A stretch of DNA of 64,000 nt from SIG440 sp045532055. Its GTDB lineage: Bacteria; Bacillota; Clostridia; Monoglobales; Monoglobaceae. Both the position numbers and the translations under genes were made by a program. The stretch spans positions 1-64,000 of the forward strand of contig JAZSFF010000026.1 in the NCBI GenBank assembly GCA_045532055.1, written 5' to 3'. Below the pieces are notes generated by a model, which saw only the letters and a list, made by a program, of their open reading frames with translations, did no database searches and was not told the origin of the DNA. Positions 23,209-31,117 of this stretch are shown here, in pieces (within the stretch, counting starts at the first letter, position 1; every line of letters starts with the position of its first letter).

Positions 23209-25002
23209 TTATTTCTTGATAATTGCGCCGAACTTACATGTATCCATACAAACGCCACACTTAACGCACTTGTCAGGATCAATTGTGTAAGGTGACTTAA
23301 TTTCACCTGTGATTGCACCAACAGGACACTTTCTCGCACAAGCGCTGCAGCCCTTACACTTATCAGCAATAATTTCATACTTAACGAGTTTCTTACATAC
23401 GCCAGCAGGACAAACCTTGTCACGCACATGTGCTTCATACTCGTCACGGAAATACTTAAGAGTACTGAGAACAGGGTTGGGAGCTGTCTGACCAAGACCA
23501 CAAAGGGCTGTTGATTTGATGCTGTAGCAAAGCTCTTCCATCTTGTCAAGGTCTTCCATAGTACCATTGCCTGAAGTAATCTTTTCTAAGATTTCATAAA
23601 GTCTCTTTGTACCTACGCGGCAAGGTGTACACTTACCACAAGATTCGTCAACCGTGAATTCAAGAAAGAATTTAGCAATATCAACCATACAGTTGTCCTC
23701 GTCCATAACAATAAGTCCACCAGAACCCATCATCGAACCGATTGCCATGAGTGAATCGTAATCGATAGGTGTATCAATGAGGTGTTCAGGAATACAGCCG
23801 CCTGAAGGACCACCAGTCTGTGCAGCCTTGAATTTTTTGCCATTGGGGATACCGCCACCGATTTCTTCAACGATTTCGCGGAGAGTTGTACCCATAGGAA
23901 CTTCAACAAGACCTGTGTTGTTAATCTTGCCGCCCAGAGCATACACCTTTGTGCCCTTGCTCTTTTCGGTACCGATTTCTTTGAACCAATCTGCACCGTT
24001 CAAAATAATCTGTGCTATATTTGCATAAGTTTCAACATTGTTAAGGAGTGTTGGTTTCTGCCAGAGACCCTTAACAGCAGGGAACGGAGGACGGGGACGG
24101 GGTTCACCACGATGGCCCTCGATTGATGTGATAAGAGCTGTCTCTTCACCACAAACGAAAGCACCCGCACCAAGACGGATTTCCAAATCAAAGTCAAAGC
24201 CTGACTCAAAAATATTCTTGCCCAAAAGTCCGTATTCTCTTGCCTGTGCAATAGCAATGCCAAGACGCTTAACAGCGATAGGATACTCTGCACGGATGTA
24301 GATGTAACCCTGGTTTGCACCTACTGCATAACCTGCGATAGCCATTGCTTCGATAACTGCATGGGGGTCACCTTCCAGAATACTTCTGTCCATGAATGCA
24401 CCCGGGTCACCCTCGTCGGCATTACATGCAACATACTTCTGGTCGCTCTGTGAATTGTATGTGAACTGCCACTTCATGCCTGTGGGGAAACCACCGCCGC
24501 CACGACCACGAAGTCCTGAATCTTTGATTATATCAATAACTTCCTGAGGAGTCATTTCTGTAAGAACCTTGCCCAAAGCCTGATAGCCGTCGATACCGAT
24601 ATATTCTTCTATATCTTCAGGGTTTATAACACCACAGTTACGAAGAGCAACTCTCTTCTGCTTTTTGTAGAAGTCTACTTCATTAAGACTTTTTATGTTG
24701 TCTTCTTCAACAGTTTCTGCATAGAGAAGTCTTTTAACAACTCTACCTTTAACCAGATGTTCTTCAACAATCTCTTCAACATCCTCAGGAGTAACTCTGC
24801 TGTAGAAAGCACCCTCAGGATACACAATCATGATGGGTCCCAAAGCACAAAGGCCAAAGCAACCTGTCTTTATAATCTTAAACTCTTTTTCCAAATCATG
24901 TGCTGCAAGCTGTTTTTCCATTTCTTTGATAATAGCATCACAGCCTGAGGAGGTACAACCTGTACCGCCGCAGCAAAGAATATGACCTCTAACCATATCC
25001 AT
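23209..25002 (-). CDS. hydB: hydrogenase diaphorase subunit HydB (NuoF-like)
   Basis: A 597-residue flavoprotein subunit that binds NAD(H) and FMN. An N-terminal thioredoxin-like [2Fe-2S] domain (Cys pairs within residues 10-52) precedes the NuoF core, with G-R-G-G-G-G-F-P-T-G-M-K-W (about 167-179) and N-A-D-E-G-D-P-G-A-F (about 195-204). An SLBB-like segment follows, then the C-G-K-C-T-P-C-R-V-G-T-K [4Fe-4S] site. Two C-terminal ferredoxin clusters (C-K-G-C-S-A-C-A-R-K-C-P and C-V-K-C-G-V-C-M-D-T-C-K) are typical of bifurcating HydB. It lies 21 bases before hydA and after the small Fe-S gene. All motif cysteines are present. Confidence 0.95.
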   Translation of the reverse strand: MDMVRGHILCCGGTGCTSSGCDAIIKEMEKQLAAHDLEKEFKIIKTGCFGLCALGPIMIVYPEGAFYSRVTPEDVEEIVEEHLVKGRVVKRLLYAETVEEDNIKSLNEVDFYKKQKRVALRNCGVINPEDIEEYIGIDGYQALGKVLTEMTPQEVIDIIKDSGLRGRGGGGFPTGMKWQFTYNSQSDQKYVACNADEGDPGAFMDRSILEGDPHAVIEAMAIAGYAVGANQGYIYIRAEYPIAVKRLGIAIAQAREYGLLGKNIFESGFDFDLEIRLGAGAFVCGEETALITSIEGHRGEPRPRPPFPAVKGLWQKPTLLNNVETYANIAQIILNGADWFKEIGTEKSKGTKVYALGGKINNTGLVEVPMGTTLREIVEEIGGGIPNGKKFKAAQTGGPSGGCIPEHLIDTPIDYDSLMAIGSMMGSGGLIVMDEDNCMVDIAKFFLEFTVDESCGKCTPCRVGTKRLYEILEKITSGNGTMEDLDKMEELCYSIKSTALCGLGQTAPNPVLSTLKYFRDEYEAHVRDKVCPAGVCKKLVKYEIIADKCKGCSACARKCPVGAITGEIKSPYTIDPDKCVKCGVCMDTCKFGAIIKK

Positions 25003-25047
25003 GTTTAAACACCAAACCTTTCTATATTATTAATCTGGGCTGTTTAA

Positions 25048-25413
25048 TTATTCTGCAGCACCGATTGTATATTTTGTAACTATACGTCCGTTTACGATAT
25101 GTTCGCTTACGATTTCGGCAGCCTTTTTGGGGTCAACCTTTACATAAGTAACCTTTTCTTCACCAGGAACCATAACCTCAACGATTGGTTCCAGACGGCA
25201 AACACCGATACAACCCGTCTGAGTAACTGCCACGTGTTCAAGGTTTCTTTTTGCAACCTCTTCCATAATAGCATTCATAACAGGTCTTGCACCTGCTGCA
25301 ATACCGCATGTTGCCATGCCAACAACCACACGAACAGCATGGTCATCTTTTCTTAAATTTACAGAACCTTTTGCTTTGTTTCTTATTGCTTCGAGTTCAG
25401 CCAAACTTTTCAT
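25048..25413 (-). CDS. thioredoxin-like [2Fe-2S] ferredoxin of the hydrogenase operon
   Basis: A 121-residue protein with a thioredoxin-like [2Fe-2S] fold. The four cysteine ligands are visible as Cys36 in A-T-C-G-I-A-A-G and Cys68/Cys72 in T-Q-T-G-C-I-G-V-C, in a pattern like the N-terminal domain of HydB and the C-terminal domain of HydC; a fourth classical ligand is not obvious, so the cluster site should be checked. It sits between the ATPase-like gene and hydB, 3 bases after the former. Such a gene is common in clostridial hydABC operons, and its specific electron-transfer partner is not known. Confidence 0.85.
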   Translation of the reverse strand: MKSLAELEAIRNKAKGSVNLRKDDHAVRVVVGMATCGIAAGARPVMNAIMEEVAKRNLEHVAVTQTGCIGVCRLEPIVEVMVPGEEKVTYVKVDPKKAAEIVSEHIVNGRIVTKYTIGAAE

Positions 25414-25416
25414 TGT

Positions 25417-25974
25417 TTATACCTCCGTTTTACCTAAATTCAGTTCTTCCTCGCCCTCTGACAGAAATTCAGAAAGCCACAAATAAACTTCAGGTGCCGA
25501 GAACGGAACATCCCCAAGCACATTTTTTAATTCAGCAGTATCCACCGAGAATTCCTTCTCATCAACCCGATGTGTATACTGAAAATCGATGTTTTCATAT
25601 GATGTGAAGAGTCCAAGCATTGTACCCGGCATATCACCAAGTGGCTGACGGTCAATATGACTAAGTCCAAACACCGCTGTGACTTCTGTTCCTTTTCCTA
25701 CCTCAGACTTTATTTCAAAGCTACCTCCGGTGTTTTCCGCCGCAAGTTTGAATAGGGGAATCCCCAGTCCAACTTTTCTTGTCGTCCTCTTGGTAGTAAA
25801 GGGGTCAACAACCCTTGCAAGAAAATCCTCTGACATTCCGCATCCGTTGTCGCAGATTTTAACCATTAATGTATCCTGCTTTGTATCTTCACAGACATGG
25901 ACTGCAATCTTTGTTGCATTCGCAACAACCGAATTCTGGGCTATATCCAGAATATGAAGTGCAATCTCTCTCAT
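25417..25974 (-). CDS. GHKL-type ATPase without a phosphoacceptor domain
   Basis: A 185-residue protein consisting mainly of a histidine-kinase-like ATPase domain. The N box is L-D-I-A-Q-N-S-V-V-A-N-A, G1 is D-N-G-C-G-M, then P-F-T-T-K-R, G2 G-L-G-I-P-L-F and a terminal G-K-G-T-E-V-T. No dimerisation/phosphoacceptor helix or sensor domain precedes it, so it is not a complete sensor kinase. It lies 3 bases after hydC and 3 bases before the [2Fe-2S] gene, tightly inside the hydrogenase operon. A regulatory or assembly role is inferred from position only. Confidence 0.85.
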   Translation of the reverse strand: MREIALHILDIAQNSVVANATKIAVHVCEDTKQDTLMVKICDNGCGMSEDFLARVVDPFTTKRTTRKVGLGIPLFKLAAENTGGSFEIKSEVGKGTEVTAVFGLSHIDRQPLGDMPGTMLGLFTSYENIDFQYTHRVDEKEFSVDTAELKNVLGDVPFSAPEVYLWLSEFLSEGEEELNLGKTEV

Positions 25975-25977
25975 GAA

Positions 25978-26469
25978 TTAACCTCTGTATTTATTGATAA
26001 TACCTTCAACATCGTCAACAACCAGTCTGCCGTAAACATCATCGTTTACTGTCAAAACAGGTGCAAGACCGCAGGCACCTATGCAACGTGTAGCCTCGAT
26101 TGAGAACAATCCGTCAGGTGTGCATTCACCAACTTCAATGCCAAGAATTTCTTTAATCTTTTCTAAGATATCACCTGAACCCTTAACGTAACAAGCTGTA
26201 CCAAGACATACGCCAATGTGATACTTGCCCTTGGGGTTAAGTGAAAACTGCGTGTAAAATGTAACAATACCATAGATTTCTGCCAGAGGCACATCTAAAC
26301 CTTCTGAAATCATCTCCTGAACTTCAATGGGAAGATAACCATAAATTTCTTGTGCCTTGTGCAGTACAGGAATTACCGCTCCGTCCTGGTCCTTGTGCTC
26401 TGCAATGACAGCCATAAGCTGTGCTTCCTGTTCTTTTGTGCCGTTGAATGGAAGTGTTTTCTTTTCCAT
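25978..26469 (-). CDS. hydC: hydrogenase subunit HydC (NuoE-like [2Fe-2S] protein)
   Basis: A 163-residue thioredoxin-like [2Fe-2S] subunit related to NuoE of complex I, relaying electrons between HydB and HydA. An N-terminal helical bundle (about 12-80, with I-Y-G-Y-L-P and G-I-V-T-F-Y) precedes the cluster domain. The ligands lie in V-C-L-G-T-A-C and, about 36 residues later, R-C-I-G-A-C-G-L-A-P. ATG 26469 follows AGGAGGT within 12 bases. It is first in the run hydC - ATPase - [2Fe-2S] - hydB - hydA, whose spacings of 3-45 bases indicate one transcript. Confidence 0.94.
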   Translation of the reverse strand: MEKKTLPFNGTKEQEAQLMAVIAEHKDQDGAVIPVLHKAQEIYGYLPIEVQEMISEGLDVPLAEIYGIVTFYTQFSLNPKGKYHIGVCLGTACYVKGSGDILEKIKEILGIEVGECTPDGLFSIEATRCIGACGLAPVLTVNDDVYGRLVVDDVEGIINKYRG

Positions 26470-26586
26470 TTCTTCTTACCTCCTACCTTGATTTATGCCA
26501 ACAGAGTCAATCTCATCAACTCTTAAACATACTTAGTTACATTGTATTGCTTGTTAAAAATATATCAATCTCAAGCATACAAACTA

Positions 26587-26595
26587 ATTATAACA
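26587..26595 (-). promoter_or_regulatory. possible extended -10 promoter of hydC operon
   Basis: Minus strand TGTTATAAT, an extended -10 (TGN-TATAAT), lies about 115 bases before hydC. No good -35 is found at 16-18 bases. The hydrogenase genes may therefore have their own start in addition to read-through from the upstream module. Confidence 0.45.
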
Positions 26596-26636
26596 AAAAC
26601 ACCGATGAAAATCTACCATTTCTCAAAAATACTTTT

Positions 26637-27335
26637 CTAAAACTTGCACAAAAATTCTAGGATTTTTTGTGCCAATTTGTCGTTTTTACCAAGTTCCCTG
26701 CTTTGCTCAGCTATATTTTCCAGATAGTGTGCATCAGAGCTGGTCAAAACACCATAATCCGCATATGTACTGGCATGCTGTCCCAAACCCCTCTCGGTTA
26801 TTTCCAAACCATCCACCACCAAATCAGGCGGCAAGAAACCTAGGTTTGAGGTTATGCTGTAACTGGATTTATCAATATGAGCAGGAACAAACAAGCCTCC
26901 GCGGGATTTGGCAGCCGCGGACACCTCGTATATATCCAGATTTACCGCATTTACAAGGAGCTTTTCCTCTTCACCAACAATCTCATCGTTTTCATTCATA
27001 ACAAGCTGTCTTCCAAATATTTCGGGGTCATTTTTAACTCCCTGCATGTGTTGGTATATAAATTCCCCCATATCTTCTGCGGCGTCTATATTAGAAAAAT
27101 AGCAAAGAGCATGGACTTCTTCACTTGTAGTGACCTCCATTCCTGGTATCACCTTTACCTTTCCCTTTCCCGCAGTCATAACCGCCCTTGCGTTTCTGCA
27201 TGAATTATGGTCAGTAATTGCAATGACATCCAGACCTTTTATGTATGCCATATTGACGATATTGTTTGGAGTCATATCCTCATCACCACAGGGCGAAAGT
27301 GCAGAATGGATATGCAAATCGTAATAAAAACTCAT
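26637..27335 (-). CDS. PHP-domain phosphoesterase
   Basis: A 232-residue PHP-family protein, metal-dependent phosphoesterases acting on nucleotides or small phosphates. Metal-binding motifs run in order: D-L-H-I-H-S (about 6-11), I-T-D-H-N-S (about 40-45), a central P-G-M-E-V-T, P-A-H-I-D-K-S and the C-terminal S-S-D-A-H-Y. The first four codons overlap the end of the preceding DRTGG gene (ATGA-type 4-base overlap), so the two are translationally coupled. It closes the putative hydrogen-signalling module and lies 167 bases upstream of hydC. The substrate is unknown. Confidence 0.88.
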   Translation of the reverse strand: MSFYYDLHIHSALSPCGDEDMTPNNIVNMAYIKGLDVIAITDHNSCRNARAVMTAGKGKVKVIPGMEVTTSEEVHALCYFSNIDAAEDMGEFIYQHMQGVKNDPEIFGRQLVMNENDEIVGEEEKLLVNAVNLDIYEVSAAAKSRGGLFVPAHIDKSSYSITSNLGFLPPDLVVDGLEITERGLGQHASTYADYGVLTSSDAHYLENIAEQSRELGKNDKLAQKILEFLCKF

Positions 27336-27664
27336 ATTCCCATTCCCGCCAGTTTCACCGCAGCATTATATGCCGATATTTCACCGCCAAGGATAGCTAT
27401 ATCCTGTTCCTTTGCTTTTTCCACCGTCTTCTCATCCGGAACACAGCCATCCACAAGGATAACGCACGCAGCCTCTGCCAAAGACGCAACAGCAACAATG
27501 TTCACATTGGTCTGTATTGTTATCCATGCATTGTTCATCTCAACCTTTGACATAGCAAGACTCAACAGGTCGCCAATATAACAGCCCTTTGCTGTCTTTT
27601 TTTCCAGATTCTCCCCTGCATAAACCCTGAGGTCCAGTTCATTCACAATCTCAGCAACAGTCAT
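27332..27664 (-). CDS. DRTGG-domain protein (second copy)
   Basis: A 110-residue stand-alone DRTGG domain, a small alpha/beta fold otherwise found fused to CBS or phosphotransacetylase-type domains and thought to bind ligands. It resembles the 117-residue protein at 29492-29845: both start with a T-V/I-x-E-I-V/L segment and share V-D/N-x-x-x-P-x-x-x-x-x-x-A-x-x-x-D-I-A-I-L. It sits 1 base after the sensory-type hydrogenase gene and overlaps the PHP gene by 4 bases. The biochemical role is unknown. Confidence 0.82.
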   Translation of the reverse strand: MTVAEIVNELDLRVYAGENLEKKTAKGCYIGDLLSLAMSKVEMNNAWITIQTNVNIVAVASLAEAACVILVDGCVPDEKTVEKAKEQDIAILGGEISAYNAAVKLAGMGI

Positions 27665-27665
27665 T

Positions 27666-28982
27666 TTATTTATCCTCCGTTTTTTTATCCTTGTTCAAGA
27701 GTGCATTCTGACTCTCAAGTTCCAGCATATCCCGTGCTAAAGCACTCACCTTTTCCCTTAATTTAAATATGCAGTCTGTTTCCTTTGCATAACCTCTCAC
27801 AATATCCTCAGCAAGCGCCCTGCAGCTTGGAGAACCGCATGAACCGCAATCCAGTTTGGGCATACCCTCATATATCTCTTCTATAAGATTCATTTTTTTC
27901 ATTGCCACATTGATATCACTGTCAAGATTCATAATGGGTCTGTAAACAATAGCCTCATCCCAGAACATATTCATCTCATTATCAAGGGGATGCATTTCAT
28001 CATCAAGTTCACGACATATGCGTTGAATCTTGGACTTGGCAGAAAAGCTGTTTTCTGTGGTAAGTGGCCCCCCAACACATCCGCCTGGGCACGCCAGAGC
28101 TTCTACATAATCTATATCATTGAGTTTTCCATCCTCTATTTCCTCAAAAACGTTTATAACATTATGTATTCCGTCAACTGCTATATACTTTTCGGCACCT
28201 GATGTTTCCGCCTCACCGCCACTGGTAGCCCATATAACACCTGAACGGCCCGCTGTCCTCAATTCACGAATATCTTCCTCTGCAATTTTACTTACGTTCC
28301 GTGACATTTTTATACAAATATCCTTTATTGGTATAATGCCATCAACCTCTGATTTTTTAACCGTATAATGAGCTTTCACAAAGGTAGCCTTTGCCGCACA
28401 TGGACTGATAAAGAATATACCTATGTCCTCAGGTTCAAGACCTGTCTTTTCAACTGCTTCTCGCCGTGCCTGAACCGCCGACACCTCCATGGGAGATTTA
28501 AGAGGAACAATGTTACCTATAAGGTTTGGGAACTTTATTGCAATAAGCCTGAGTACCGCAGGGCATGCCGATGAGATTGATGGTTTTATCAATTCTCCGG
28601 AAGCCAGAAGTTCTTTGGTCTTTTCGGTTATAGCCTGTGCACCTCTTGCCACTTCAAACACATCATCAAACCCCAAATCTAAAAGTGCACTGAGTATTGT
28701 ATCTACATTCTCCGTTCTGGAAAACTGACCATAAAATGCGGGAGCAACCAAAGCAACGGTATGTTTGAAATTTTTAAGCATATCCAGAGAATCTGCAACA
28801 CCCTTCTTGGCATGGTATGGGCACACTCTTATACATTCTCCGCAATCAATACAGCGTTCTTTGAGTATTTTCGCCTTACCTTTCTGCACTCTTATCGCCT
28901 GTGTAGGGCACAGTTTAAGACAATGGGTACATCCTTTGCATAAATCTCTGTCCAAAGTTACTGAATGCCAATATGTTTCCAT
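27666..28982 (-). CDS. sensory-type [FeFe]-hydrogenase domain protein with C-terminal Fe-S domain
   Basis: A 438-residue protein. Two ferredoxin clusters (C15, C18, C21, C25; C44, C47, C50, C54) precede a divergent H-cluster domain. Loop 1 is S-S-A-C-P (C140), with Ala before the ligand; loop 2 is S-P-C-A-A-K (C195); loop 3 is A-C-P-G-G-C-V-G-G-P (C298, C302), lacking the usual G-Q-P. A further cluster motif C-G-S-C-x4-C-x16-C (C379, C382, C387, C404) and a short coiled coil end it; no PAS domain is present. Known HydS-type sensory hydrogenases have similar loop changes. ATG 28982 matches family N-termini. A TTG at 29063 would add 27 residues and lacks a ribosome site. Sensing H2 or redox state is inferred. 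Confidence 0.85.
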   Translation of the reverse strand: METYWHSVTLDRDLCKGCTHCLKLCPTQAIRVQKGKAKILKERCIDCGECIRVCPYHAKKGVADSLDMLKNFKHTVALVAPAFYGQFSRTENVDTILSALLDLGFDDVFEVARGAQAITEKTKELLASGELIKPSISSACPAVLRLIAIKFPNLIGNIVPLKSPMEVSAVQARREAVEKTGLEPEDIGIFFISPCAAKATFVKAHYTVKKSEVDGIIPIKDICIKMSRNVSKIAEEDIRELRTAGRSGVIWATSGGEAETSGAEKYIAVDGIHNVINVFEEIEDGKLNDIDYVEALACPGGCVGGPLTTENSFSAKSKIQRICRELDDEMHPLDNEMNMFWDEAIVYRPIMNLDSDINVAMKKMNLIEEIYEGMPKLDCGSCGSPSCRALAEDIVRGYAKETDCIFKLREKVSALARDMLELESQNALLNKDKKTEDK

Positions 28983-29059
28983 ACAACAATTCACAGCCTT
29001 TCCGCCCACAAAATCATTTATACACAACTTATCGTGGGCGAATAAGGTGTATAGATTAA

Positions 29060-29488
29060 TCAAATTTTAGCCGAAATAATCAAAGTTACCGTAGTTCCTT
29101 CACCAACTACAGTTTCAACCTTCATATCGTCAGAGTATCTTTTCATGTTGGGAAGTCCCATACCGGCACCAAACCCAAGTTCCCTGACGCTGGAATCTGC
29201 CGTGGAATATCCCTCTTTCATCGCCATATCAATATCAGGAATTCCGGGGCCTTTGTCCTTCATAACAATAACTATCTCATCAGGAGAAATATCAACATCA
29301 ATATCCCCACCTTCAGCATGGATAACCATATTGATTTCACCCTCATACATTGCAATTGCCACCTTGCGCACAATTTCTGGAGCAAACCCCAACTGATTCA
29401 AAGTCTTTTTTACTTTGCTTGAGGTTTCGCCTGCACGTGTAAAGTCATCTCCATGCACTGTAAAGTGCAATTTCATAACCTCCGCCAC
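29060..29488 (-). CDS. RsbW/SpoIIAB-like serine-kinase ATPase domain protein
   Basis: A 142-residue GHKL ATPase of the anti-sigma-factor (RsbW/SpoIIAB) type. The N-box-like helix is A-I-A-M-Y-E-G-E-I-N-M-V-I-H, G1 is D-K-G-P-G-I-P-D, and G-F-G-A-G-M-G-L-P-N-M-K-R is the lid/G2 segment. GTG 29488 is taken because AAGGGGG lies 8 bases upstream; an internal ATG at 29476 is only 2 bases from a GGAGG. It lies 3 bases after the first DRTGG gene and upstream of the sensory-type hydrogenase. No sigma factor or STAS antagonist is encoded nearby, so its partner is unknown. Confidence 0.85.
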   Translation of the reverse strand: MAEVMKLHFTVHGDDFTRAGETSSKVKKTLNQLGFAPEIVRKVAIAMYEGEINMVIHAEGGDIDVDISPDEIVIVMKDKGPGIPDIDMAMKEGYSTADSSVRELGFGAGMGLPNMKRYSDDMKVETVVGEGTTVTLIISAKI

Positions 29489-29491
29489 AGC

Positions 29492-29845
29492 TTATACCCC
29501 CTTTTCATCACCAGTCAAGCCCTTGCAATACAACATCCCACTGGCAACATAGAGAGTATGCTCTGTTGTAAGTATGGCAATATCCTTTGCCTTTGCCAAA
29601 GCAATTACGTTTTCGTCAGGGCACTTTCCCCTGACAAATACTATTGCAGAAATGTCCATCATTTCAGCCGTTCTTACAACCTGAGGGTTAACCAATCCCG
29701 TAAGAAGCAAAACTTTGTCATTCACAAAGGCAAGAACGTCGCTCATAAGGTCGCTGCCGAAAGCAGACTTCACCTCTGTATCAAGCAATTCCTCCCCGGT
29801 CATTACTTTTGCATTCAAAATTTCTTTAACTTCTGTAATTTTCAT
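29492..29845 (-). CDS. DRTGG-domain protein (first copy)
   Basis: A 117-residue stand-alone DRTGG-domain protein, paralogous to the one at 27332-27664. ATG 29845 has GGAGAG five bases upstream; an open extension of seven codons has no better site. It is the first gene of the five-gene module (DRTGG, RsbW-like, sensory hydrogenase, DRTGG, PHP) and begins 51 bases after dinB. No clear promoter is seen in that gap, so transcription may come through from dinB. Confidence 0.82.
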   Translation of the reverse strand: MKITEVKEILNAKVMTGEELLDTEVKSAFGSDLMSDVLAFVNDKVLLLTGLVNPQVVRTAEMMDISAIVFVRGKCPDENVIALAKAKDIAILTTEHTLYVASGMLYCKGLTGDEKGV

Positions 29846-29896
29846 CTTTCTCTCCGTTCCGCCCATTGAAAATACGGCAATGTTATAGTTTTTATA

Positions 29897-31117
29897 TTAA
29901 TCTTGGTTTTTGTCTGGTTTATATAGTTTCCTCTGTACTTCCAGTTCTTTTCCTGTTTTAAGTATGTTTCGCCCATATTTGGTATGCAAATCAAAAATAG
30001 CATCCTCAAGAGCCCTTGATTTTTTCACAACAACGTTGCGCTTTGTCTCACCGTCATCAAACAACGAAAGCTGTTTGAACTTTTCATCTGGTGAATCCTG
30101 CAAATTGCTTATAGTAACACCAATAAGCCTTACTGTATCAGGTAATTTTTCATTCCTCAGCAACTCCTTTGCGATATTGCAGATATCCTTAACAGAGTTT
30201 ACAGCATCACCGCTCCGTGACCTTGTTATACTCTTCATGTTTGAAAACTTTATTTTAAGTGTAACTGTTCTGCCCCACAAATTCTGTTTTTTTGCCCTGA
30301 GGCTTACATCTCTTGACAAAAGCAACAATGCCTCCTCAAGAACTTTCACATCTGAAATATCCATTTGAAATGTGTGTTCCCGTCCAATAGATTTTGATAC
30401 TCCATTTGCCACAACCTGTCTGTCATCATTCCCCGATGCAAGCTTTAACATTTCCCTGCCCATTGCTCCAAAAACAGCAAGTCTTTCAGGGGATGTTTTC
30501 AACAAATCTTCTACCGTTACAATACCCATCCGGTTAAGTTTGTCAGCAGTTTTTACACCTATACCACTGATTACCCCCACAGGTCTTGGTTTAATGAGTT
30601 CCATCAGTTTTTTTCTGTCCGGTATAACAAAAAAGCCATCTGGTTTCTTTTCTTCACTGGCAAGTTTTGCTCCCATCATTGAATAAGATATTCCTACTGA
30701 GCAGGTAACACCCACTTTTTCAAAGATTTCCCTTTTTAATTTTCGTCCTATTTCCTCTGCACTTCCAAAAATACGCATTGAGTGTGTAACATCCATATAC
30801 CCCTCGTCAAGTGCCACAAACTCTATCTGGTCTGTGTACTTCAGCATAATCTTGTGAATTTCTTCGGATGCCTGTGCATACTTTCTCATATCCCCATGCA
30901 TATATATCCCATCGGGACACCTCCTGTATGCTTCCTTTATGTTCATCGCAGAATGAATCCCATATTTCCTTGCTTCATAGCTGCATGTAGAAACAACCCC
31001 GCGTTCTTCGGGCAACGCGCCAATAATCAAAGGTTTCCCTGCCAGTTCAGGATTATCACGCACTTCAATCGCCGCAAAAAACGCATCCATATCAACATGG
31101 ATTATGGTTCTGTTCAC
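29897..31117 (-). CDS. dinB: DNA polymerase IV
   Basis: A 406-residue Y-family translesion polymerase. D-M-D-A-F-F-A-A-I-E (8-17) and the second catalytic block A-L-D-E-G-Y-M-D-V-T (about 101-110) carry the metal-binding acids. Helix-hairpin-helix and little-finger regions follow. No clear beta-clamp pentapeptide is assigned, although Q-L-S-L-F near residue 360 is a good candidate. The GTG start overlaps the stop codon of the preceding lipoprotein gene by one base, so both are on one message. Normal length. Confidence 0.95.
   Translation of the reverse strand: MNRTIIHVDMDAFFAAIEVRDNPELAGKPLIIGALPEERGVVSTCSYEARKYGIHSAMNIKEAYRRCPDGIYMHGDMRKYAQASEEIHKIMLKYTDQIEFVALDEGYMDVTHSMRIFGSAEEIGRKLKREIFEKVGVTCSVGISYSMMGAKLASEEKKPDGFFVIPDRKKLMELIKPRPVGVISGIGVKTADKLNRMGIVTVEDLLKTSPERLAVFGAMGREMLKLASGNDDRQVVANGVSKSIGREHTFQMDISDVKVLEEALLLLSRDVSLRAKKQNLWGRTVTLKIKFSNMKSITRSRSGDAVNSVKDICNIAKELLRNEKLPDTVRLIGVTISNLQDSPDEKFKQLSLFDDGETKRNVVVKKSRALEDAIFDLHTKYGRNILKTGKELEVQRKLYKPDKNQD

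Noticed and set aside
29064..29070. Upstream TTG start for the sensory-type hydrogenase at 29063
   Set aside because: It would add 27 residues without homology and without a ribosome site, and overlaps the preceding stop. ATG 28982 gives the family N-terminus.
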